Shown here: one piece after another, positions 1 to 8,623 of the stretch
Layout of the letters: every line of letters begins with the position of its first letter
How positions within the stretch are numbered: the stretch's first letter is position 1
NCBI GenBank assembly: GCA_013152085.1
Contig: JAADHC010000074.1
Location: forward strand, 1-59,436
DNA length: 59,436 bases
Reading direction: 5' to 3'
From: Chlorobiota bacterium
GTDB lineage: Bacteria; Bacteroidota; Bacteroidia; Bacteroidales; VadinHA17
Notes under the pieces: model-generated
What the model was told of the DNA's origin: nothing
Database searches by the model: none
What the model saw: the letters and a program-made list of their open reading frames with translations, nothing else
Program-made: the position numbers and the translations under genes

Positions 1-338
1 ATTTAATTTTATCCTGTTAAAAATGTTAAAAAAATTATTAATATTTCTTTTCACAAAGTTGCAACAAAAATATATCATGATGTTTAATTTATGTTTATAA
101 AATTTGGTTGATATAAAGCAAAATACATAATTATTAACAAGTATCGTATTTATGTTAAAATGTACTCAATTTTTATTGTTAAGTTGTGCAGTGTTAAAAT
201 CATGTTAGATCATTGAAGAATAATTATGGTATCTTCGTTTAGGTTCTTTGTGAGTTTTTCTTATGGCAAAGTTTTTTTTTATTTTTTTTAAAAACAAACA
301 ATAAATAACAAACAATAAATAACAAATTATAAACAATA
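1..338. other. AT-rich non-coding leader upstream of rpiB
   Basis: No convincing gene is visible here. The stretch is very AT-rich, with homopolymer T and A runs. A 14-base unit (AACAAACAATAAAT) is present twice in tandem at 293-320, with a partial third copy to 326, just before the rpiB start. No clear TTTG/TAnnTTTG promoter pair was found, so where rpiB transcription starts is unknown. Confidence 0.5.
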
Positions 339-794
339 ATGGATAAAATTAAATTGGCAATTACAGCAGATCATGCAGGTTTTAATCTAAAAAAACAGAT
401 TATTGAATATCTGAAAAAGAAAAAAAATTTACTTATAAAAGATTTGGGCACAGACAGTAATGAAAGTGTTGATTATCCTGATTTTGGTCATAAAATAGCT
501 GCAGAGATAGAAAATGGAAAAGCTGATTTCGGAATATCAATTTGCGGAAGCGGTAATGGTATCAATATGACAGCAAATAAACATCAGGGTATAAGATCTG
601 CATTATGCTGGAATGAAGAAATATCAAGACTTGCCAGAGCACATAATGATGCAAATATTTGTGCATTGCCCGGACGTTTTATAAATATAGAACAGGCTAT
701 TGTAATCATTGAAAGATTTTTGAATACGGGTTTTGATGGAGAGCGTCATGAAAGAAGAAAAAGGAAAATTCCTTTAAGGAATAATTTAATGTGA
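339..794 (+). CDS. rpiB: Ribose-5-phosphate isomerase B
   Basis: Interconverts ribose 5-phosphate and ribulose 5-phosphate in the non-oxidative pentose phosphate pathway, in the cytosol. The 151-residue length is usual for the RpiB/LacAB family. The N-terminus has the family TADHAG motif. The stretch around residues 65-75 (SICGSGNGI) carries the active-site cysteine and anion-binding loop, and DANICALPGR further on is typical. It starts with ATG after an AT-rich repeat leader. The next gene begins 67 bases downstream on the same strand; no functional link is evident. Confidence 0.95.
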   Translation: MDKIKLAITADHAGFNLKKQIIEYLKKKKNLLIKDLGTDSNESVDYPDFGHKIAAEIENGKADFGISICGSGNGINMTANKHQGIRSALCWNEEISRLARAHNDANICALPGRFINIEQAIVIIERFLNTGFDGERHERRKRKIPLRNNLM

Positions 795-861
795 TTTATA
801 TAGACATTTTGGAAATATGAGTGCATTTTAATATATTATTGGTTCAAATATTCATTGAACG

Positions 862-3800
862 ATGATTGTAACAAAAAAAACAGCAAAGGAATGTATCCGG
901 GAGATTAAAACCGAAAAGATACTTACCTGGTTTGATTTGGGCTTATTTTTGGACAAACTACGGGAAGACAATAATTTTCCGGCTTTTCAATATAACGGTA
1001 ACAAAAAGGATTTTTATAGAGACTTGAGTGATAAAGAAATAGCATTTATGACTTTTGGTTTTTCGGTAGATGGCGTTACAAATGAGATAATTAAATATAT
1101 TCAGAGTTTTGAAATTTTGCTGGATAATCCAAAAATACATTTAATAGGAGGTGAATTTAAGGCAGATGCACAAAAGATACTGAATCAGAATCTTAAAAAA
1201 TATGTTATTGAAGAAGCCAAAGGTTTTGACGACTGGTCATTATATAAATTATTTTTTTATACAAAACTGGATAGGGGAAGTACAACATATAACAGGCTTA
1301 TAAAACAATTTTGGAAAGAAACACAGATTATTGCTGAAAAACTTGCGAATTATATAGAAAAAAATAACATAGGATTACTTTATATTGTAAATATTGCATC
1401 AAACCCTGGTAATGTATCATTAGCCCTGGCAACTGTATTGGTAACAGAAATAATGGGTATCCCGGTAATAAATAATAATCATGATTTTTACTGGGAAGGG
1501 GGCAGCCACCCCGTTGACTTAAAATTAAACAGAAAAAAGCCCGGGCCACGTGATTTTTTCTTTACGAATGCTCATCTTGGTGAAGTATTTTCGATTATTG
1601 AAGTTTTATATCCATGGGATTCCAGATCATGGATCACAGTGAATATCAACAGTAAACAGACAGAACATATTATCAAGAAAAATGGTCATAACCCGGCAAA
1701 TGTTTATGAGTTGGGAACGTCGATAGATATAGATAAATATACGTCCGTTAGCAAAAGGGAAAAAATAAATACATTCTATCAATTTGAAAAAATATTAAGC
1801 AGGTATAAGAATATTTTGGTGAGTTATTCTGTTGGGGATGTTATAAGAAGAAAACTTGTAGAGGAAAAAAACCCAAGACCGATTTTGATAGGTTTTGGTA
1901 AAACAAAGCCGATAAAAAATTTTATGGCTGAAAATGTTATCTTTTTACAACCGACAAGAATTATTGCGAGGAAAAGGATCGAAACAGGGTTCAGGTTAAT
2001 TTCTCAAATGTTCAGAAACAAGGAATTTACAGAGAAATTTAAAGAAACCGGAAATTTAAAAATAACCATTATCGTTACCGGACCAATAGCCTCGGGACAC
2101 TATAGCTATTATTTAAAACTTGTAGAGAGATTTCAATTGCTTTTGGAATCACTGAAACCAATGTACCGTAGCAAGGTTTTTTTGGCTTTTTTGTTTAGTG
2201 AGCTTGATAAGGAGAAATTTAAAAAGAGGTTTAAGAATCCGGTAGGCATACCAGAGTTATATAACATCTCGTCCTTAATTCTTTTGCCAAGTGAAACGGA
2301 AGGACGAGGCTTGCCCATTATTGAGGCCGCTGCTACGGGAAAACCAATGTTTTGTCGCAGATACTACCCGGAAAATGTTTATTCCGAAGTGATAGGTGAG
2401 AATCTGCCAGAGGAACTTCGATTAAAAGTTATAGAATATAACGGAAAAAAAATAAGTAAAAATCAGGTAATAAAAATTATTCATCGTGTTTTTTTCCCTC
2501 ATATGTTTATCGAAGAAATCCAGCACAATCAGAAAGTTGTTTTAGCAAGATATAGTCCGAAAAGCCTTACGGAGAATATAAGTATTCTATTGGATGCGGT
2601 TTATAGTCAAACAAAGAACAATACGGCATCCATGACTATGATGAAAAAAACCATGAAAAGGTATAATTCATGTTTTGAATATCAGAATAAAAACTTTAAG
2701 GAACTTGTAAAGACAGGAAACAGGGAATATCTGCCGGGATATAACCGTTTACGCTTTATGATATATTTGAAATCATTGATTGATCCCAGTACATTTAGAA
2801 AAGAAGAACAGGAAATGGAAGGAATGGCACATAGTTTTGCCATGGAATTACTGGAGAGAAATTGGGAACATAATAAAATTGAACCGGGAAAAAGGAACGA
2901 ATTTTATAATGCGGTAGACAATATTTTCCGTCTGAGAAAAGGAGAGCTGAAAATAAGGCATGATCATTCCATGGCATACCGACACCGTAATAAAAATTAT
3001 TATCCTTACAGGGATTATACCTTTCAGGAACTCACCGGTTTAATCAATATGCTATATCGCGAAATTATCAAACCGGAATTTGAAGAAGAAATTAATAAGA
3101 ATGCGCATTTTTTTACTGACTGGAAACTTTCTCTGGCACAGCTTACCTGTAGTGATTATCTGGCTATAGATAACCGAGATGTATTAATGAAAAAGATGAA
3201 GGAAAATATTCCATTGATTATTTTTCCCGGCTCACAAGTGTTGTATGCTCTTGAATTTTTTGCCCTGCAGGCTATGCGTGCAAGAATTGGCCTTCCACTG
3301 GAGCAGGAAATGAAGGAAGTTCATCTTAAAAAAATAAAACACGAACTCTCACCAATATATATTTTTTTACAAAAGAATCCGGTAAAAAAATGGGTTTCAA
3401 CCAAAGCGCTGGAAAATTATATCAAATCAGGTTATGATAGAGAGCTTTTTATTCTTTACAAAAACAACCTTTTACATTTTATAAATACAACACAATGGAC
3501 GGTAGGTATTCATCTGGCCCAATTGGGAGAGAGAGCCTTGGAGGTAATGAAAGAAGTGAAGGATCAAAACGGGTTTTTAATTACAGACAGGATGAATGCA
3601 GCGGTAATGACAGATATTGCGGACATAGACAGGGTACATATAGGAAAAGCGGGAAATCCACTTATTGCAAATATATTAGGAATCCCGGAGGAGAGCGGAT
3701 TTATACAATTTGTTCCGGCAGGGATTCGCCCTACCATTGCATATCCGACACCGATTCAGACCGCGGTGGATTTTGATCGTCTTATACATAGTGATACATA

Positions 3801-5049
3801 CAATAAGCTTATTGAAGAGCACGGGGAAGAGAAAATATTACAGATTTTAAAAAAGGATGCAGAAGATAACGGATCACCGTTGGCTTTTGTTATTGATAAA
3901 TTAAATAACGCACAAACGAAAAGAGCAGAAAGGGTAAATGTTGAATACAAATTTATATCAGGGAGATATATTGATGGGAATCCATGGAATGGTGTTATTG
4001 CGAGAACAAATAAACCCCCAAAAAACAAAAGATGGGAATATAAAACACTTCATAGTAATATCGGAACAAAAAAAGTCACTGATTTTATTGATGAATATGA
4101 AAAAACCAATCCTGATAAAGTTCAGATAGCCTGGAATGGAGGATATATATTAAATCCGGAACTTGTAGGGAAGCTGGGCCTACCGGAATCATATATCGGA
4201 TCCCCACTTGGGATGCTGGTAAACAATTATAAGGTTATTAGCCCGCCATTGTTCAATAAACCGGCGTTGGTTGTTCATCATGACGGAACCCCGGAAATAA
4301 AAAGGGTAAATATTGATAAAGGATTTAAATTATTAAACGGGGAAAAAGAAATCCTGTTTACTGCGGAAAACCACAATAAAATAAAGAAAAACAACCAACC
4401 GGCATATTATGATTTAAGATATGATAAGGAACATATTGTGGGAAACGGAAGAATTATTGTACGCCTTGCCGGAAACACGGTGAAGGAAGTAATTCATACA
4501 AAAGAGAATGAAAAGATAAAAATTATTCCCGTAGGGGTCACGCTGTCCTTTCCAGAAAACACATTTCCTGGTTATATTAAAAAGGGGACAAAACTGGAAT
4601 TTCATTTAAATGAATACGATGATATTTTACACGCTGTTGAAGCCGGTCCGATGCTAATCTGTAAAGGAGAAATATGCATTGATATGAAAGCTGAGGGATG
4701 GGAAAGTACGAATTCGATACGTACACAGGCAGCAAGACTTGATTTTACGGACATGCGCGGACCCAAAATAGCTGTTGGAATAGATCGTGAAGGAAATCTT
4801 TTGGTTCTGGCCATTAACGGAAGAATTAGGGAATCTGTTGGGGCCACGCATTTTGATATGGCAGAAATATTACTAAAACAGGGAGCCCTTAGTGCAATGG
4901 GTTTTGATCCCGGAGGAAGCAGTACTCTCGTTGTTAACAAAAAAGTTCTGAATATCTCACCGTATAATCACCGGTATGAGGAAAATATCTATTCCCTGCC
5001 TCCGGAACCCCGGGCCGTAGCAAATGCCGTAATAGGAATAATTGTTTGA
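862..5049 (+). CDS. Glycosyltransferase fused to a phosphodiester-glycosidase (NAGPA-like) domain
   Basis: A 1395-residue protein with at least three parts. Residues about 130-610 resemble a GT4 (GT-B fold) glycosyltransferase: an HDFYWE segment, then QPTRIIARKRIE in the donor half, and a late ETEGRGLPIIEAAATGKP segment matching the nucleotide-sugar site. Residues about 610-1070 are helical and unassigned. Residues about 1075-1395 match the phosphodiester glycosidase family (NAGPA, PF09992), with the AGPMLI, AARLDF and FDPGGSSTL motifs, the last corresponding to the usual DGGGS loop. No signal peptide is seen, so it is probably cytosolic, which is odd for NAGPA-like domains. hemW follows after 31 bases. 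Substrate unknown; the N-terminal half resembles the glycosyltransferase at 6208-7491. Confidence 0.75.
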   Translation: MIVTKKTAKECIREIKTEKILTWFDLGLFLDKLREDNNFPAFQYNGNKKDFYRDLSDKEIAFMTFGFSVDGVTNEIIKYIQSFEILLDNPKIHLIGGEFKADAQKILNQNLKKYVIEEAKGFDDWSLYKLFFYTKLDRGSTTYNRLIKQFWKETQIIAEKLANYIEKNNIGLLYIVNIASNPGNVSLALATVLVTEIMGIPVINNNHDFYWEGGSHPVDLKLNRKKPGPRDFFFTNAHLGEVFSIIEVLYPWDSRSWITVNINSKQTEHIIKKNGHNPANVYELGTSIDIDKYTSVSKREKINTFYQFEKILSRYKNILVSYSVGDVIRRKLVEEKNPRPILIGFGKTKPIKNFMAENVIFLQPTRIIARKRIETGFRLISQMFRNKEFTEKFKETGNLKITIIVTGPIASGHYSYYLKLVERFQLLLESLKPMYRSKVFLAFLFSELDKEKFKKRFKNPVGIPELYNISSLILLPSETEGRGLPIIEAAATGKPMFCRRYYPENVYSEVIGENLPEELRLKVIEYNGKKISKNQVIKIIHRVFFPHMFIEEIQHNQKVVLARYSPKSLTENISILLDAVYSQTKNNTASMTMMKKTMKRYNSCFEYQNKNFKELVKTGNREYLPGYNRLRFMIYLKSLIDPSTFRKEEQEMEGMAHSFAMELLERNWEHNKIEPGKRNEFYNAVDNIFRLRKGELKIRHDHSMAYRHRNKNYYPYRDYTFQELTGLINMLYREIIKPEFEEEINKNAHFFTDWKLSLAQLTCSDYLAIDNRDVLMKKMKENIPLIIFPGSQVLYALEFFALQAMRARIGLPLEQEMKEVHLKKIKHELSPIYIFLQKNPVKKWVSTKALENYIKSGYDRELFILYKNNLLHFINTTQWTVGIHLAQLGERALEVMKEVKDQNGFLITDRMNAAVMTDIADIDRVHIGKAGNPLIANILGIPEESGFIQFVPAGIRPTIAYPTPIQTAVDFDRLIHSDTYNKLIEEHGEEKILQILKKDAEDNGSPLAFVIDKLNNAQTKRAERVNVEYKFISGRYIDGNPWNGVIARTNKPPKNKRWEYKTLHSNIGTKKVTDFIDEYEKTNPDKVQIAWNGGYILNPELVGKLGLPESYIGSPLGMLVNNYKVISPPLFNKPALVVHHDGTPEIKRVNIDKGFKLLNGEKEILFTAENHNKIKKNNQPAYYDLRYDKEHIVGNGRIIVRLAGNTVKEVIHTKENEKIKIIPVGVTLSFPENTFPGYIKKGTKLEFHLNEYDDILHAVEAGPMLICKGEICIDMKAEGWESTNSIRTQAARLDFTDMRGPKIAVGIDREGNLLVLAINGRIRESVGATHFDMAEILLKQGALSAMGFDPGGSSTLVVNKKVLNISPYNHRYEENIYSLPPEPRAVANAVIGIIV

Positions 5050-5080
5050 ATGAATAATTTTTTTATTCTTTTATAAATTC

Positions 5081-6211
5081 ATGGCGGGCATATACATTCA
5101 TATTCCGTTTTGTAAAAAGATATGTTACTATTGTGACTTTTATAAAACCAGGCAAACAGATCTGTTCCCTGGGTTTTTAACAGCATTGTACCAGGAAATA
5201 GAGCAAAAGAAAGATTACCTGAATGGAGAAAGTGTGGATACCATCTATTTCGGAGGAGGAACGCCGTCTTTGTTGTCAGGTGGTGAGATTACTCGGATAA
5301 TTTTAAAAATAAAAAAACATTTTCTGATAAAAGAAAACGTTGAAATTACAGTAGAAGCTAATCCGGAAGACCTTACGGACGACTATATTAAAACTTTATA
5401 TCAAACCGGTATTAACAGACTTAGCATTGGATGTCAGTCATTTAGAGATGTACACCTGATGAGTTTAAACAGAAGACACAATGCAAAACAGGCACGAAAC
5501 GCAGTAGAAAATGCATTTCGGGAAGGATTTGAGAATATTTCAATTGATTTAATTTATGGCTTGCCGGAACTAGGGTTAAAAGAGTGGAAAGAAAACCTGA
5601 AGATAGCATTAAAGCTCCCGATCACCCACTTTTCTGCATATCATCTCACTATTGAGAAGAATACGGTTTATTTTAAATGGCAGCAGAAGGGTAAGATACG
5701 GTTACCTGAAGAGGAGGAAAGTCTGAAACAGTATCGTATTTTGTTAGAAATGGCAGAACAAGAAAGGTTTGATCATTACGAAATTTCAAATTTTTGCAAG
5801 ATGGAAAAATATTCAAGACACAACATGCTATATTGGAATCAGGAAAAATATTTGGGACTGGGACCATCAGCGCATTCATATGATGGTTTTTCCAGGCAAT
5901 GGAACGGAAGCAATATAAAAAAATATATACAGGGAGTATTACAGAAAAGGAAATATTCGGAAAAAGAAAAGCTGAATACGAAAACGAAATTTAATGAATA
6001 CCTGATGACAAGATTAAGAACAAAGTGGGGTATAAGCCAGGAAGAAATACAGGCCCTGTTCGGGTTATTGTATTACAAAAAAATTAAAGGATATGTTTTA
6101 ACCGGTTTAAAAACCGGGAACATGGAGATCTATGGTGAAAGAATAAGGCTTACCGAGGGAGGAATGTTTTTATCGGACCATATTATTTCAGAACTTTTTA
6201 TAACAGATTAA
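5081..6211 (+). CDS. hemW: HemW-like radical SAM haem chaperone
   Basis: Radical SAM protein of the HemW (formerly 'oxygen-independent coproporphyrinogen oxidase-like') family, thought to deliver haem to respiratory proteins. The N-terminus IYIHIPFC carries the CxxxCxxC cluster motif at Cys11, Cys15 and Cys18, followed by DFYK. YFGGGTPS, a SAM-binding glycine motif, follows, then VEANPEDLT and the SIGCQSF and YGLP segments of the family. Length (376) is standard. The ATG at 5081 places the usual short leader before the cluster. The 3' end overlaps the convergent glycosyltransferase by 4 bases. Confidence 0.9.
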   Translation: MAGIYIHIPFCKKICYYCDFYKTRQTDLFPGFLTALYQEIEQKKDYLNGESVDTIYFGGGTPSLLSGGEITRIILKIKKHFLIKENVEITVEANPEDLTDDYIKTLYQTGINRLSIGCQSFRDVHLMSLNRRHNAKQARNAVENAFREGFENISIDLIYGLPELGLKEWKENLKIALKLPITHFSAYHLTIEKNTVYFKWQQKGKIRLPEEEESLKQYRILLEMAEQERFDHYEISNFCKMEKYSRHNMLYWNQEKYLGLGPSAHSYDGFSRQWNGSNIKKYIQGVLQKRKYSEKEKLNTKTKFNEYLMTRLRTKWGISQEEIQALFGLLYYKKIKGYVLTGLKTGNMEIYGERIRLTEGGMFLSDHIISELFITD

Positions 6212-7491
6212 TGTAAAACCCTTTCGATCAGTTCTTTTAATTTTTCTTCAAGAACATCAAAAGAAAAATACTTTTTACCAAGCGTAAAGTTATAATCACC
6301 GATCTCCCTGTTTAATTTGTCATTATATATAATTTCACGCATTTGTTCAATTTTTTCATCAGTGAGCTGATTGTCTTCCAGCATTACCGTTTTAAAACCT
6401 TTGCATCCAATATCAGGCCAGTATACAGGTTTATAATTGTTCACGAAAACAGGACGTCTGGCAAGTACTGCTTCGACGAAGGCATTACCAAAGCCTTCGT
6501 AAGTAGAAAAGTATGTACAGGCTGTTGCATTGGCATAAGCATCGGAAAGAGAATAATTTTTTTCGGTACCTGTTCCTACCAGGCCCTTATTATGAATAAG
6601 GTGTGATGCGAAAAGAACCTGGTTGCTCACCTTTAAATCATGGATCTGAACAATTAATTCCTGATAATACTGACTCCCTGCATCATCTTTATAATCTCCG
6701 GTAATGATAAGTTTAATGTTTTTATCTTTTAACCTGTGAATAAGGTCAATAGCAACCTCTATGCCCTTACGGCGTACAATCCGGGTAATTTGAAACAACA
6801 ACCTGTTCTTTGGTTCCAGGCCCAGATCCCGCCGAAGGTTTTTGTTATGGTCATCCAGCTTCCCGAAATCCATATTAAAATCCATTACATTGGGAACAAC
6901 AATAGAATCACGACCATATTTTTCTTTTAAAACCTTTTGTGCGTTGAGATTGATAACAGCATGAAAAGAATTTGGCAATCTCAGCGGGAAAGTTTTGTCA
7001 ATAAGTTTGTTAATCTCAGGGTGCGGTGAGATATATCGGTCTCCACGTTCCCATGCAAAATCGTGATCGTGTGTAATGGTCGGAATGCCCAGTTTTTTTA
7101 TGGCAATAGCTACACCAAGACCCATTTCAAGATGTGCAGGTAAGGCAGAAGCATTTTCCGAAATAATCAAATCCAACCTTTTCTCACGAGTCCACTGTAT
7201 AATTTTATCTGAAATAATTTTAGAATAAAGATGGATGTGTTCAAGAAGCTCATCAATATTTGCATCGGGATGAAAAAAAGCCTTTTTCTGACCCCAGTAA
7301 CTTTCCGGTGAGAAAAAAGACATTTCCACAACAAGAGTGTTGTATTCAGGATCAAAAGACCATTGCTGGTACTGACCACTGATAATAAAAACTTTATGTC
7401 CCATATGTCTGAGGACATGAATCCATTTTTCAGCTTCGAGGGCGACGCCGTCAACCCCGCCAATACGGCCAATGATGACTCCGATTCTCAT
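6208..7491 (-). CDS. GT4-family glycosyltransferase
   Basis: Retaining GT-B glycosyltransferase (427 residues). The N-terminus IGVIIGRIGGVDGV is the glycine-rich acceptor-side loop. The middle has HDHDFAWERG, then ITRIVRRKGIEVAI starting the donor domain, and YEGFGNAFVEAV is the conserved EX7E-type region binding the nucleotide sugar. The HDFxWE and TRIxxRKxIE elements are shared with the first half of the 1395-residue protein at 862-5049, suggesting related substrates; glycosyl-glycerate or glycolipid synthesis are possibilities only. It is transcribed away from the coiled-coil gene region and converges on hemW. Confidence 0.85.
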   Translation of the reverse strand: MRIGVIIGRIGGVDGVALEAEKWIHVLRHMGHKVFIISGQYQQWSFDPEYNTLVVEMSFFSPESYWGQKKAFFHPDANIDELLEHIHLYSKIISDKIIQWTREKRLDLIISENASALPAHLEMGLGVAIAIKKLGIPTITHDHDFAWERGDRYISPHPEINKLIDKTFPLRLPNSFHAVINLNAQKVLKEKYGRDSIVVPNVMDFNMDFGKLDDHNKNLRRDLGLEPKNRLLFQITRIVRRKGIEVAIDLIHRLKDKNIKLIITGDYKDDAGSQYYQELIVQIHDLKVSNQVLFASHLIHNKGLVGTGTEKNYSLSDAYANATACTYFSTYEGFGNAFVEAVLARRPVFVNNYKPVYWPDIGCKGFKTVMLEDNQLTDEKIEQMREIIYNDKLNREIGDYNFTLGKKYFSFDVLEEKLKELIERVLH

Positions 7492-7556
7492 AACATCTTT
7501 GTTATATGGTTTGGTGCCATTAAATTAACAGAAAAATTATAAGAAAAAAAAGCTGT

Positions 7557-8456
7557 CTATTGGAGAATAAAATCCGAAGATCCAATAATTTGTCCTTCGA
7601 GATATAATTCGACAGTATATTTTCCCGGTATAAGCGATCCGTCATTTTCCCAATAGATACACATATCAATATCGCTGTTCAGATATTCTACTTCACGACT
7701 GGCAGAAAAAGCGACAGACTTTCCTTTAATTTCAAGCACATTTTCCTGGGACGAAGCCAGAACGATATCATCAGGTCTGATGAGACGAAGATATACCGTT
7801 TTATAACCTGCAGGAGCGATAGGATTTTCACGTAATGTGAAGCAGACCCGTATCTTTTTGATTCTTTCAATTCTGTATTTGGGTTTACTACGCTGGTTAA
7901 GCGGTGTAATAGTGATGTTTTTTGCCTGAATAACAGAAGCTACGGCAACTTTGCCTGAGAGATCTTTTTTTATTTTTTGAAGTTCCTGATTCGTTTTTTG
8001 CACAGAATACAACTGGGTACGTACTTCTTTATTTTCGGCTATGAGCTGTTTGTTTTTTGTATTCAGGGAGTCAATTTGCCGAATATAACTTTTCATGATT
8101 TCCCGGAGCGTGGAAAGCTCCCTTTTATAGAGTCTTATTTTTTGTGCGTTGGAAGCCTGAAGGGTAAGTAATCTTTTAATATGGTCTTTTTCTGCTGTAA
8201 TCTGGAAATTCAGACTATCATTATTGGTTTTCAATGTATCATAACGATAAAGCATATTTTCCAACTCACCGGAAAGCGAATCTTTCTCTTCGGTTAATAC
8301 CGTTACCATTTCAGTCATTTTAGCCTGCTGATCAAAATATTTATAAATTAATCCTCCAAGAATCACAACCAAAACAATCACAAGAACAATCATTACGGTT
8401 AGCCCGGGACTCTTTTTCTTATCGGGATTAACTTTTATCAACTTATCGTTTTCCAT
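7557..8456 (-). CDS. Membrane-anchored coiled-coil protein, unknown function
   Basis: 299 residues. After a short basic N-terminus there is one hydrophobic segment at about residues 18-42, then a long heptad-like coiled coil (about 45-165, rich in E, K, L and Q). The C-terminal beta-rich domain (about 170-299) contains ENPIAPAGYKTVYLRLIRPD and ends in GKYTVELYLEGQ. The layout predicts an inner-membrane protein with a periplasmic rod and globular head. Proteins of this type are common in Bacteroidota, but I know no function. Its own promoter is likely (TAGTTTTG on the minus strand at 8490-8497). Confidence 0.7.
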   Translation of the reverse strand: MENDKLIKVNPDKKKSPGLTVMIVLVIVLVVILGGLIYKYFDQQAKMTEMVTVLTEEKDSLSGELENMLYRYDTLKTNNDSLNFQITAEKDHIKRLLTLQASNAQKIRLYKRELSTLREIMKSYIRQIDSLNTKNKQLIAENKEVRTQLYSVQKTNQELQKIKKDLSGKVAVASVIQAKNITITPLNQRSKPKYRIERIKKIRVCFTLRENPIAPAGYKTVYLRLIRPDDIVLASSQENVLEIKGKSVAFSASREVEYLNSDIDMCIYWENDGSLIPGKYTVELYLEGQIIGSSDFILQ

Positions 8457-8489
8457 GGATATAAAATTTTATGTAAATAAAACGGGATA

Positions 8490-8497
8490 CAAAACTA
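8490..8497 (-). promoter_or_regulatory. Candidate -7 element for the coiled-coil gene
   Basis: Minus strand reads TAGTTTTG, a perfect TAnnTTTG Bacteroidota -7 element, 33 bases upstream of the ATG ending at 8456. No good TTTG -33 element lies at the expected spacing, so confidence is moderate. Confidence 0.45.
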
Positions 8498-8623
8498 AGG
8501 TAAAAATCAATAACAATACGCTACGGAAGTGAAATCCGTCAAATTTAACAACGTAGCAACCCACATAGATATTATAATAAGCGCTAAATCTCCCGGAATG
8601 ATTTCAAATGACATGATTCTCTG

